A program made the translations under genes and the position numbers. Of a DNA stretch of 64,000 bases, positions 51,695 to 59,652 are shown one piece after another. Positions within the stretch are counted from its first letter, which is position 1, and each line of letters opens with the position of its first letter. Source of the DNA: Streptomyces hygroscopicus (lineage in GTDB: Bacteria > Actinomycetota > Actinomycetes > Streptomycetales > Streptomycetaceae); NCBI GenBank assembly GCA_002021875.1, contig CP018627.1, positions 1,364,001 through 1,428,000 of the forward strand. Direction: 5' to 3'. The notes beneath the pieces are model-generated. The model was not told the DNA's origin. It made no database searches and was given only the letters and a program-made list of their open reading frames with translations.

Positions 51695-52630
51695 ATGCAT
51701 AAACGTCGTGGAATCGTGACCCCCCGCTGGAAAGTCGCGGCGGTCGCGTCCACGGTGGCCGTAGCGATCGCGGTCCCGGTGGCGATGGCCCAGGCTTCGG
51801 CCGAGCCGCCACCGGAGGTCAGCGCCCAGGGCGCCTACCTGCTCGACACCGGTTCCAACAAGGAGCTGATGGCCAAGGACGCCAACACCAAGCGTCCGAT
51901 GGCGAGCACCACCAAGATCATGACTGCCCTCGTGGTGCTCGAGACCCGAGGTCTGGACCTCAACCAGCAGGTCACCGTCAAGCAGGAATACCGCGACTAT
52001 GTCACCAAGGCGGGCGCCAGCACGGCGGACCTGCAGACCGGTGACAAACTCACCGTCAACCAGTTGCTGTACGCGTTGATGCTGCCGTCCGGCTGTGACG
52101 CGGCGATGGCGCTGGCCGACACCTTCGGCACCGGCGACACCACCGCCGAGCGCACCAAGTCCTTCATCTCCAAGATGAACGCGAAGGCGGAGGACCTCGG
52201 GCTGGCCAACACCAACTACGACTCCTTCGACGGTGTCTCGGCCGACAGCGACAACTACTCGACGCCCCGTGACCTGGCGCAGCTGACCCGCCGCGCCATG
52301 GACAACGCGACGTTCGACACGGTTGTCAAGTCGGTGTCCACCAAGCAGGAGGCACCGGCGGCCAACGGCAACACCCGGTACTACTCCTGGGACAACACCA
52401 ACCAGTTGCTGGGCTCGTACCAGGGCGCGATCGGCGTCAAGACCGGGACCACCACCCCCGCCGGACCGTGTCTGGTGTTCGCCGCCAAGCGCGGTGACAA
52501 GGAGGTCGTGGGAGTCGTGCTCAACGACGCGGACCGCTACCCGGACGCGAAGAAGATGCTCGACTGGACGTACGACACCACCACCGAGGTGAAGTGGCGC
52601 CAGCTTCCCAAGGGCGCCCAGCGGGACTGA
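51695..52630 (+). CDS. D-alanyl-D-alanine carboxypeptidase (S11, DacA-like)
   Basis: A 311-residue exported penicillin-binding protein that trims the terminal D-Ala of peptidoglycan pentapeptides. The signal peptide spans about residues 1-34 (AQASA). Motifs are ASTTKI (SxxK, catalytic Ser), LPSGCDAAMA (SGC, equivalent to SxN) and GVKTGTTTPAG (KTG). It lacks the C-terminal membrane helix of E. coli DacA, so it may be released or cell-wall-associated. AAAGGAGG precedes ATG 51695. Its terminator is split by the IS element that follows. Confidence 0.93.
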   Translation: MHKRRGIVTPRWKVAAVASTVAVAIAVPVAMAQASAEPPPEVSAQGAYLLDTGSNKELMAKDANTKRPMASTTKIMTALVVLETRGLDLNQQVTVKQEYRDYVTKAGASTADLQTGDKLTVNQLLYALMLPSGCDAAMALADTFGTGDTTAERTKSFISKMNAKAEDLGLANTNYDSFDGVSADSDNYSTPRDLAQLTRRAMDNATFDTVVKSVSTKQEAPAANGNTRYYSWDNTNQLLGSYQGAIGVKTGTTTPAGPCLVFAAKRGDKEVVGVVLNDADRYPDAKKMLDWTYDTTTEVKWRQLPKGAQRD

Positions 52631-52677
52631 TCCATAAGACCCGTCAGGCGACAGCGCGGTGCCCCGGCCGGACTCGT

Positions 52678-52709
52678 TCCGGATGCTGTTGGTTAATTCG
52701 GAGCCGGGC
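52678..52709 (+). repeat. Left terminal inverted repeat of the IS
   Basis: 32 bp, starting TCCGGATGCTGTTGG and ending GAGCCGGGC. It is the exact reverse complement of the right end at 54454-54485. Confidence 0.92.
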
Positions 52710-54480
52710 GTGACGTCGGCCTTCAAGACCCGGTTGTGGTCTTGAAGGCCGACGTTGTCGTATGGGGTGGGTGCAGATGTCGATGCAGCCGAAGGGCTCT
52801 GGGGAGATCCCGGTGGACACGGTGCGGGTGGCGCGGGCCGCGTTCCCGAAAGGGAGCCTGGCGATCCGGGTCCGTGATGAGCTGGGGCCGCTGTTCGACG
52901 ATGAGGAGTTCGCGGGTCTGTTCCCGTCGCGGGGCAGGCATGCCTGGTCACCGGGGCGCCTTGCGCTGGTGTTGGTGTTGCAGTTCGTCGAGGGGCTGAC
53001 CGACCGGCAGGCCGCAGATGCGGTCCGGGCTCGGATCGACTTCAAGTACGCCCTCGGGCTCCGGCTGGATGATCCGGGCTTCGACTTCTCCATCCTCTCG
53101 GAGTTCAGGGATCGGCTGGTTCAGGCGGACGCTGGACGGTGGGTGCTGGACGGCATCCTTGCCGCGGCCCGGGAAAAGGGGCTGCTCATCGGTAGGGGAA
53201 AGGCTCGGACCGACTCCACGCATGTGCTGTCGGCGGCGAGGGAGCTGTGCTGGCTGGAGATGGTCGCCGAGACGCTGCGCGCGGCCCTGAACGCGCTTGC
53301 CGCAGCCGTTCCCGACTGGCTGTCCGAGGTCGCCGGGCCGGACTGGTTTCGGCACTACGCCACCCGCGCCGAGGACTCACGGTTCCCCAAGGCCCCGGCC
53401 AAGCGGGACGAGATCGGCCAGCGGATCGGAAGCGACGGGATGCGGCTGCTTGAGGCCGTCACCTCGTCCGGTGCGCCTGCCGCATTACGGACGGTGCCGG
53501 AGGTGGAGGTCTTACGGCAGATGTGGGTGCAGCACTTCCATCTGGTCGAAGGTGAGGTGCGGCGGCGGAACCCAAAAGACCGGCCGCCGGGCGCGATTCG
53601 CCTGGTCACCCCCTATGACATCGAGGCGCGCGGCAGCGTCGAGCGTGACACCTTCTGGGACGGCTTCAAGGTCCATCTCACCGAGACCTGCGAGCCCGAT
53701 GTCCCGAACCTGATCACCAATGTCGTGACCACCGTCTCCACCGTCCCTGACGTGGCCATGACCTCAGCCATCCATGCCGGACTGGCCGCCCGCAGCTGTC
53801 TGCCCGCTGAACACTGGGTCGATGCCGGCTACCCCACCGCTGCCCACATCGTCGCCGCCCAAGACGACCACGGGGTCGAGCTGCACGGTCCGATCGGGCC
53901 CGACACCACACCTCAGGCCCAGGTGAGAAGCAAAGGCCACGGCCAGGACGCCTTCATCATCGACTGGAACAACCGCAGCGTCACCTGCCCCGGCGGGATC
54001 ACCACGGACAAGTGGCAGGAAGCCCTCTCCCACCGCGGCACCCCCGTGGTTCGGGTGAAATTCTCGACCTCCGACTGCCGGCCGTGCCCACACCTGCGGG
54101 ACTGTGTCAGCTCGCCGACCGCAGAACGGCGCCAGCTGACCTTCCGACACCACGAGGAACACGACGCCATTGGCCACGCTCGCTCCCTCCAGCAAACCGA
54201 TCGCTGGAAGGAGCGTTACAAGATCCGCGCGGGGGTCGAAGGGACGATTTCTCAGGGTGTTCAGCGCTGCGGTCTGCGCAGATCCCGCTATCGCGGGCTT
54301 GCCAAGACCAGCCTCCAGCACCAGCTGACCGGAGCGGCGATCAACCTCGCCCGCATTGACGCCCACCTCACCGGCGCCCCACGAGCCCGCACCCGCACCA
54401 GCCACTTCGCAGCACTTCGCCCCGCCGACCACCCGATCGACGGGGCGAAGCAGGCCCGGCTCCGAATTAACCAACAGCAT
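52683..54480 (+). mobile_element. IS1182-family insertion sequence, 1.8 kb
   Basis: The element is bounded by 32-bp perfect inverted repeats (52678-52709 and 54454-54485, overlapping the target copies) and flanked by the direct repeat CCGGACTCGTTCCGG (52668-52682 and 54481-54495). It encodes one DDE transposase of the IS1182 type on the plus strand. A long hairpin lies inside its left end. Intact ends, matching direct repeats and an open transposase suggest recent insertion. Because the target is itself symmetric (CCGG...CCGG), the exact element border could be placed up to 5 bp further out. Confidence 0.88.
52713..52755. other. Perfect 18-bp hairpin inside the IS left end
   Basis: ACGTCGGCCTTCAAGACC (52713-52730) pairs perfectly with GGTCTTGAAGGCCGACGT (52738-52755) around loop CGGTTGT. 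It lies between the left inverted repeat and the transposase ATG (52762), where it would fold in transcripts entering from outside. It may terminate them or hide the start codon, limiting transposase made by read-through. Confidence 0.8.
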
Positions 54481-54714
54481 CCGGACTCGTTCCGGCCGGG
54501 GCACCGGTGCTTGGGCACCCGGACTCTCGGGTTTCCTTGGAGTACGGGAGCGGACGCGGGGAAGGCGCTGGTCGGGAGAGCCGAGGGTCAGGGGCGGGCG
54601 CGCCGAAGGGAAGGCGCGCCCGCCCCGGGGGGTTCCCGCCGTGCCACGGCCGGTGTTCCGCTGCCGCCACTGGGCTTCTGTACCGGCTCTCAAGCGCAAC
54701 ACAGCAGTCTTTGA
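52762..54714 (+). CDS. IS1182-family transposase, running out of the element
   Basis: A 650-residue reading. The IS-encoded part has the N-terminal DUF772 region (SPGRLALVLVLQFVEGLTDR, DDPGFDFSILSEFRDRLV), the DDE core (ARTDSTHVLSAAR; EHWVDAGYPTAAH; RAGVEGTISQGVQRCGLRR) and a Cys cluster CRPCPHLRDC. The frame has no stop inside the element: it crosses the right inverted repeat at KQARLRINQQHP and adds 78 host-encoded residues before the stop at 54714. ATG 52762 or 52777 may be the start; neither has a clear ribosome-binding site and both lie just after the hairpin. Confidence 0.88.
   Translation: MGWVQMSMQPKGSGEIPVDTVRVARAAFPKGSLAIRVRDELGPLFDDEEFAGLFPSRGRHAWSPGRLALVLVLQFVEGLTDRQAADAVRARIDFKYALGLRLDDPGFDFSILSEFRDRLVQADAGRWVLDGILAAAREKGLLIGRGKARTDSTHVLSAARELCWLEMVAETLRAALNALAAAVPDWLSEVAGPDWFRHYATRAEDSRFPKAPAKRDEIGQRIGSDGMRLLEAVTSSGAPAALRTVPEVEVLRQMWVQHFHLVEGEVRRRNPKDRPPGAIRLVTPYDIEARGSVERDTFWDGFKVHLTETCEPDVPNLITNVVTTVSTVPDVAMTSAIHAGLAARSCLPAEHWVDAGYPTAAHIVAAQDDHGVELHGPIGPDTTPQAQVRSKGHGQDAFIIDWNNRSVTCPGGITTDKWQEALSHRGTPVVRVKFSTSDCRPCPHLRDCVSSPTAERRQLTFRHHEEHDAIGHARSLQQTDRWKERYKIRAGVEGTISQGVQRCGLRRSRYRGLAKTSLQHQLTGAAINLARIDAHLTGAPRARTRTSHFAALRPADHPIDGAKQARLRINQQHPDSFRPGHRCLGTRTLGFPWSTGADAGKALVGRAEGQGRARRREGAPAPGGSRRATAGVPLPPLGFCTGSQAQHSSL
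54454..54485 (-). repeat. Right terminal inverted repeat of the IS
   Basis: 32 bp, starting GCCCGGCTCCGAATTAACC and ending CATCCGGA, exactly complementary to the left end. The flanking direct repeat CCGGACTCGTTCCGG begins at 54481. Confidence 0.92.
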
Positions 54715-54767
54715 GGACAGTTGGGGTAGCCGCCCCGCCGCCCCGCCGTCCTCGAACGGAGTCGACC

Positions 54768-55730
54768 ATGGCCTTCACCCTCGACCCTGAGCTCGCCGCG
54801 GTGCTGCAGGCCCTCGCCGAGCAGGGTGGCCCCACTCCCCCGCCCGCACGCGACGACTGGCGGACGCTGCGCGCCAGGGGCATGGCCTCGATGCGGTGGC
54901 TGGCCTCCCTGCTTCCGGCCTACCCCTCCGGCTTTCCCCTGGTGAAGGCGGACTCGCACAAGGTGCGGTCCGCGGACGGGGCGGAGGTCCTCGTCCGCTG
55001 GTACGAGAAGGCCGACTCCGCGCCGGGTTCCGCGGTCGTCTACGCCCATGGCGGAGGGATGATCGCCGGCAGTGTCGACCTCTACGACTCCGTCGTCGCC
55101 GGGTACGTCCAGGCGACCGGGGTGCCGTTCCTGTCCGTGGACTACCGTCTGGCCCCCGACGCGGCCACCGGCACCGGCCCCGTCGAGGACGTGTTCGCCG
55201 CGCTGACCTGGTTGGGCGGCCACGCGGCCGAGCTGAGGGTCGACCCCAGCCGCGTCGCCGTCATGGGCGACAGCGCCGGGGGCGGGCTCGCCGCGGGCAC
55301 GGCGATCCTCGCCCGTGAGCGGGGAGTTCCCCTCGCTCGCCAGGCGCTGCTGTATCCCATGCTGGACGATCGCACTCTCACCCCGGATCCACGGCTGACC
55401 CCGTATGTCGCCTGGACCTGGGACGACAACTGGACGGGCTGGCACGCCCTGCTGGGCACGGCATTCGGCACCGACGCCGGCCCGCCGGAGGCGGCGCCCG
55501 CGCGCGTCGCCACCGTCGCGGACCTGGCACCCGCCTATGTCGAGGTCGGAGAGCTCGACATCTTCCGTGCCGAGGCCGTCACCTACGCACAGCGGCTCGC
55601 CGAGGCCGATGTCTCCACCGAACTGCATGTCCACAGCGGGGCCATCCACGAGTACGACCGGCTCGCCCCCGCCTCCCGGCTCGCCCGCCGTGCCATGGAG
55701 GACCGCAGGCGGGTGATCTCCGCGCTCTGA
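54768..55730 (+). CDS. Alpha/beta hydrolase, hormone-sensitive-lipase family
   Basis: A 320-residue esterase with the oxyanion motif VYAHGGGMIAGS, nucleophile VAVMGDSAGGGLAAG, acid in VGELDIFRAEA and His in SGAIHEYDRLAP. Family members hydrolyse short acyl esters and are cytoplasmic; no signal peptide is present. CGGAG precedes ATG 54768. Upstream 300 bases are IS and terminator remnants, so the gene's promoter must be close to the start. It ends 8 bp before an AraC remnant on the opposite strand. Confidence 0.92.
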   Translation: MAFTLDPELAAVLQALAEQGGPTPPPARDDWRTLRARGMASMRWLASLLPAYPSGFPLVKADSHKVRSADGAEVLVRWYEKADSAPGSAVVYAHGGGMIAGSVDLYDSVVAGYVQATGVPFLSVDYRLAPDAATGTGPVEDVFAALTWLGGHAAELRVDPSRVAVMGDSAGGGLAAGTAILARERGVPLARQALLYPMLDDRTLTPDPRLTPYVAWTWDDNWTGWHALLGTAFGTDAGPPEAAPARVATVADLAPAYVEVGELDIFRAEAVTYAQRLAEADVSTELHVHSGAIHEYDRLAPASRLARRAMEDRRRVISAL

Positions 55731-55737
55731 GAGCCCG

Positions 55738-55881
55738 TCATGAGCCGGAGCGAGCTGATCGAGGGCGGTGCGTGACGGTGGTCGAGCGGAATGCCCGCCG
55801 GTAGGCGGAGGGGGTGGTGCACAGGGGGATCCGCATGTGTTGCCGTAGGTCCGTTCCGCTGCCCAGACCGGCCTTGGCGGC
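55738..55881 (-). pseudogene. Remnant of an AraC-family regulator, C-terminal end only
   Basis: The minus strand encodes AAKAGLGSGTDLRQHMRIPL, then CTTPSAYRRAFRSTT, before a stop at 55738. This matches the end of the second helix-turn-helix of AraC/GlxA-type regulators (AGxGxxxxLRxHFxxxxGTTPxxYRxxF). No helix-turn-helix or ligand domain is found upstream on either strand, so this is a fragment left by deletion. The neighbouring hydrolase gene may once have been its target. Confidence 0.55.
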
Positions 55882-56062
55882 ACAACCTGGCGGACCAGGT
55901 TCGGGCCCTTCGCGCGGCCCTCCACCTTCCCTTGCACGCGGGTAACACCAGCAGTGCCAGATGTGCAATTGCCGTTCATCGATGAGGTTGCCTACCGTCG
56001 AGGCGCAGACGGCGAAGCGCGCGCCGAGCCTCCCCTCTCTTCACCACTCGTGGGAGCACCTC

Positions 56063-56887
56063 ATGTCCACTGCCACCGGCACCACCCCCGACACCGGCCT
56101 CGACGCCACCTTGCTCAACCGGGTCACCGCCGCCGTACGCACCGCCGGCGAACTGCTGCGGCAGCGCCACACCCCACAGGCCCGCGGTGTGGCCCTCGAC
56201 GAGATCGTCACGGAGATCCACGCCAATGACGACGCCGTACTCGACGTCCTGAAGGCGCCGCTGATGGCCGCGAGGCCGGGCGCGCGCTGGGCCGAGGACG
56301 AGTTGGAAGGTGGTGCGCTGCCTCCGGGCGAGTGGTGGATCGTCGACCCGGCCGAGGGCAATATCAACCATGTGCACGGCATGGACGACTGGGCCGTGAC
56401 CGCCACCCTCGTCCGCGACAACCACCCGGTCCTCACCGTCGTCCACCTTCCGCTGACCGGCGACTGGTACACCGCGGTGGCCGGTCAGGGCGCCCATCTG
56501 AACGGGGCGCCACTGCGGGTGTCGGCCAAGACGGACCTGGGCGCGGCCCTGGTCGGCACGGGCCAGGCCCGTCCCGGAGAGGACGAGCGCACGTTCCGCC
56601 GGATCGGCGCCTCGGTCACGCGGATGCTGATCCACGGCCTGGTCGTCCGTGTCTCGGTGCCCGCCACCCTGCAGCTGATCCAGGTCGCCGCCGGACGCAT
56701 GGACGCGTTCTGGCAGTTCTCCGATGTGCGCTCGGGTCTGGTGGCCGGGGCCCTGCTGGTCGCCGAGGCCGGGGGCACCGTCACCGGCACCGGGGGCAAT
56801 CCATGGGACCTGGCCGGCCGTGACTTCCTGGCCACCGCCCCCGGTATCCACGCCGCGGCCGTCGCTGTCCTGTCCTCCCGCGCCTGA
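56063..56887 (+). CDS. Inositol monophosphatase-family protein with altered metal motif
   Basis: A 274-residue FIG superfamily protein. The family motif WxxDPxDGTxN reads WWIVDPAEGNINHVHG: the second Asp is Glu and the Thr is Asn. The upstream GEE motif reads WAEDELEGG. The C-terminal WDxAA motif is present as NPWDLAGRDF. The changed metal ligands may shift specificity from inositol phosphate to another phosphate ester, or reduce activity. ATG 56063 (MSTATG) is chosen. It is followed by a tandem repeat and an F420-reductase-like gene in the same direction. Confidence 0.85.
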   Translation: MSTATGTTPDTGLDATLLNRVTAAVRTAGELLRQRHTPQARGVALDEIVTEIHANDDAVLDVLKAPLMAARPGARWAEDELEGGALPPGEWWIVDPAEGNINHVHGMDDWAVTATLVRDNHPVLTVVHLPLTGDWYTAVAGQGAHLNGAPLRVSAKTDLGAALVGTGQARPGEDERTFRRIGASVTRMLIHGLVVRVSVPATLQLIQVAAGRMDAFWQFSDVRSGLVAGALLVAEAGGTVTGTGGNPWDLAGRDFLATAPGIHAAAVAVLSSRA

Positions 56888-56900
56888 CCACCCGCACTCA

Positions 56901-56978
56901 GCAGGTCCCGTCGGGCTCGCCTGCCCACTCGCACCCAGCAGGTCCCGTCGGGCCTCGCCTGCCCACTCGCACCCAGCA
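56901..56978. repeat. 37/38-bp tandem repeat between IMPase and reductase genes
   Basis: GCAGGTCCCGTCGGG occurs at 56901-56915 and 56938-56952, and CTGCCCACTCGCACCCAGCA at 56921-56940 and 56959-56978, so a 37-38 bp unit is repeated just over twice. The last copy runs into the ribosome-binding site of the next gene. Confidence 0.8.
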
Positions 56979-56992
56979 AGGAGCACCCTCGC

Positions 56993-57643
56993 ATGACCAG
57001 CATCGGCATCCTCGGCACCGGACGCGTCGGAAGCGGTCTCGCCCGCGCCCTCGCCACCGCCGGGCACCAGATCACCCTCGGCCACCGGCAACCGTCCCAG
57101 GAGACCGCGGCCGACGAGACCGGCACCACCGTCCCGGCGATCCGCCACGCCGACCAGCGCACCACCACCGCCACCGCCGAGGTCGTCATCAACGCCACCC
57201 CGGGTGACACCGCCCTGGAACGCCTCTCCGCCCTGCACACCGAGCTGGCGGGCAAGATCCTCATCGATGTCTCCAACGCCACCCGGCACACCGCCGACGG
57301 GCTTCCCTCCGACCTGTGCTATCCCGGCGGCAGTCTGGCCGAGCAGCTTCAGCGGGCCCTGCCCGCGACCCGGGTGGTCAAGACCCTCAACACCATGCTC
57401 TTCCCGGTCATGACCGCCCCCGCCGACCTGTCCACCCCGCCCACCGCCTACCTCTCCGGCGACGACGCGGACGCCAAGGCCATCACCGCGGACCTCCTCG
57501 CCGGCCTCGGCTGGAAGCCCGAGTGGATCGAGGACCTCGGGGACATCACCACCGCGCGCGCCACCGAAGCCCTCGTCCTGCTCGTGCCCCATGTGCTGCG
57601 CCGCCACGGACTCCGGCCGTTCGCCGTCGCCCTGGCCCGCTGA
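56993..57643 (+). CDS. NADPH-dependent F420 reductase-like protein
   Basis: A 216-residue Rossmann protein. The N-terminus IGILGTGRVGSGLARALATA and the GHRQP loop (Arg for NADPH phosphate) are typical, with VVINATPGDTALE and CYPGGSLAEQLQRALP, then VVKTLNTMLFPVM matching the F420-binding subdomain. Related enzymes pass hydride between NADPH and F420, but many such proteins act on other substrates. AAGGAGC precedes ATG 56993. It follows the IMPase-like gene and is probably in its transcript. Confidence 0.85.
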   Translation: MTSIGILGTGRVGSGLARALATAGHQITLGHRQPSQETAADETGTTVPAIRHADQRTTTATAEVVINATPGDTALERLSALHTELAGKILIDVSNATRHTADGLPSDLCYPGGSLAEQLQRALPATRVVKTLNTMLFPVMTAPADLSTPPTAYLSGDDADAKAITADLLAGLGWKPEWIEDLGDITTARATEALVLLVPHVLRRHGLRPFAVALAR

Positions 57644-57723
57644 ACCTCCGCGCACCAACCGCAGAACCTGAAGCCAACATCGTTCGTCTTCTCCTGCGAA
57701 CAGCCGCCGGACGAAGGACGCGC

Positions 57724-59250
57724 ATGACAGGCAGAGACGGGGAGACGACGGGAAGCGCCACCACGGGGCCGGCCGACGCGGGCGGGCAGCGCAAGGGGCG
57801 CCGCCCGCTGCGGATCGCTCTGCTGATCGTGGTGTCGTTCCTGGTGCTGCTCGGCGGCGGGGTGGGCTGGCTCTACTTCAAGCTGAACGGCAACATCACC
57901 ACCTTCGGGGCGGACGGCCTCTCGGACAATCGCCCCGAAGGCAATGCCGCCGGCCAGAACGTGCTGGTCATCGGATCGGACACCCGGTCGGGCGACAACA
58001 GCAAGCTGGGCGGCGGCACCGGAGACGTGGGCCGCTCGGACACCGCCCTCCTGCTGCATGTCTACTCCGATGGCAAGCACGCGGTCGGGGTGTCGATACC
58101 CCGCGACACCCTGGTCGACATCCCGCCGTGCCGGCTGCCCGACGGCAAATGGACCAGGACGCAGCGGAACACCATGTTCAACTCGGCGTTCTCCGTGGGC
58201 GAGACGGCGCAGGGCAACCCGGCCTGCACCCAGAACACCGTCGAGAAGCTGACCGGGCTGCGTATGGACCACACCGTCGTCATCGACTTCGAAGGCTTCG
58301 CGCGGATGACCTCCGCGGTCGGCGGGGTGCAGGTCTGCGTACCCCAGAACGTCTATGAACGCGATCTGAGCCCCAACCGCGGCACCCGCGGCAAGCGCAT
58401 CTTCAGCAAGGGGGTGCAGACGGTCTCCGGGCAGAAGGCGCTGGACTACGTCCGCATCCGCCACGGCATCGGCGACGGCTCCGACATCGGGCGCATACAG
58501 CGGCAGCAGGCGTTCATCTCCAGTCTGTTCAAGAAGGTGAAGGGCCAGGGATTCGACCCGACCGCGCTGTATCCGCTGGCGGACGCGGCCACCAAGTCCA
58601 TGACCGTGGACCCGGGGCTCGGGTCGGCCAAGAAGCTGATGTCCTTCGCCATGTCGCTGAAGGACATCGATCTGCACAACACCAAGTTCCTCACCATCCC
58701 CTGGCGCTACCAGGGCGAACGCGTGGCCGTGGTCCAGCCCGACGCCGATGCGCTGTGGGCCGACATCAGGGCCGACCGCACCATCGACGGGAAGGCGGCC
58801 GGTGGGAAGAAGGGCGGGCATCGGGCCTCCGCCACCCCGAGCGGCACCCCGAGCGCCACGTCCACCGTGGCGGGCGCGGGCATCAGCGTCACCGTGTACA
58901 ACGGCACCACCACCCCGGGGCTCGCCGCACGCGCCGCGGACACCCTCACGACGCATGGCTTCACCGTGGCAGGCGCCACGAACGCCGACAGCCAGGACCA
59001 CGCCACCACCGTGATCGGCTACGGCCCCGGCGAGCGGGACAAGGCCCGGACCGTGGCCCAGCTCTTCCCCGGCGCCGAACTGCGGCCCGCCACCACCCCG
59101 GGTATCAGCCTCACCCTGGGGCAGACGTATCTCACCGCGCCCTCTCCCGGCGCCTCCACGCCCTCCACGCCCTCCGCGCTGCCCTCGAAGGTGGCCGAGG
59201 ACGCCCGCTCCGCCGACGACGACCCCTGCTCCAATCTGTCCTATGGCTGA
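57724..59250 (+). CDS. LCP-family cell-wall ligase (LytR-CpsA-Psr) with LytR_C domain
   Basis: A 508-residue membrane protein: one transmembrane helix (about residues 30-52), an outside LCP domain with GRSDTALLLHVYSDG, VSIPRDTLVDIP (the conserved Arg/Asp pair), HTVVIDFEGFARM, KALDYVRIRH and GSDIGRIQRQQAFISSL, then a LytR_C domain (ISVTVYNGTTTPGLAARAAD) and a low-complexity tail. LCP enzymes transfer lipid-linked polymers such as teichoic acid or arabinogalactan to peptidoglycan. ATG 57724 follows GAAGGA. It is probably independent of the upstream pair. Confidence 0.94.
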   Translation: MTGRDGETTGSATTGPADAGGQRKGRRPLRIALLIVVSFLVLLGGGVGWLYFKLNGNITTFGADGLSDNRPEGNAAGQNVLVIGSDTRSGDNSKLGGGTGDVGRSDTALLLHVYSDGKHAVGVSIPRDTLVDIPPCRLPDGKWTRTQRNTMFNSAFSVGETAQGNPACTQNTVEKLTGLRMDHTVVIDFEGFARMTSAVGGVQVCVPQNVYERDLSPNRGTRGKRIFSKGVQTVSGQKALDYVRIRHGIGDGSDIGRIQRQQAFISSLFKKVKGQGFDPTALYPLADAATKSMTVDPGLGSAKKLMSFAMSLKDIDLHNTKFLTIPWRYQGERVAVVQPDADALWADIRADRTIDGKAAGGKKGGHRASATPSGTPSATSTVAGAGISVTVYNGTTTPGLAARAADTLTTHGFTVAGATNADSQDHATTVIGYGPGERDKARTVAQLFPGAELRPATTPGISLTLGQTYLTAPSPGASTPSTPSALPSKVAEDARSADDDPCSNLSYG

Positions 59251-59367
59251 CCGGCGTTCTTCACGCACTGTTCAGGCATGGCGCCCGCTCCCCTGGGCAT
59301 CCGGAGATCAAGCCGCTCACCCCGGCACGGCACGACCGCACCAGAGCACAACGAAGGGGACGACAAC

Positions 59368-59634
59368 GTGGGTATCGTGAGCTGGATCATCCTCGGCCTG
59401 CTGGCCGGAGTCATCGCCAAGGTCCTTCTCCCCGGGCGTGACCCGGGCGGGCTGATCGGCACCACGATCATCGGCATCGCGGGGGCCTTCGTGGGCGGCT
59501 GGATCTCCGCGCAGTTCTTCGACCGGGAGGTCCAGAAGGAGTTCTTCGACCCTGCCACCTGGGGCGCGGCGATCGGCGGCGCGTTCGTTCTCCTCGTCGT
59601 GTACCGCCTGCTGTTCGGCAATTCACGGAACTGA
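59368..59634 (+). CDS. GlsB/YeaQ/YmgE-family small membrane protein
   Basis: An 88-residue protein with helices in IVSWIILGLLAGVIAK, GTTIIGIAGAFVGGW and AIGGAFVLLVVYRLL and the conserved PGRDPGG loop. Members are called transglycosylase-associated but have no proven activity; several are stress-induced. GTG 59368 follows GAAGGGG. It is convergent with the MmyB-like regulator. Confidence 0.92.
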   Translation: MGIVSWIILGLLAGVIAKVLLPGRDPGGLIGTTIIGIAGAFVGGWISAQFFDREVQKEFFDPATWGAAIGGAFVLLVVYRLLFGNSRN

Positions 59635-59652
59635 CGGCGCGCGGGCCACGCC

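Larger units (their letters stand above)
52659..54504. terminator. Terminator of the carboxypeptidase gene, split by an IS element
   Basis: GTGCCCCGGCCGG (52659-52671) and CCGGCCGGGGCAC (54492-54504) are the perfect 13-bp arms of a hairpin with loop ACTCGTT, whose loop is duplicated at both ends of the IS. Before insertion they formed one stem-loop 29 bp after the carboxypeptidase stop. The copy right of the IS is still complete if CCGG at 54481 is counted, but the left copy is not. Confidence 0.75.
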
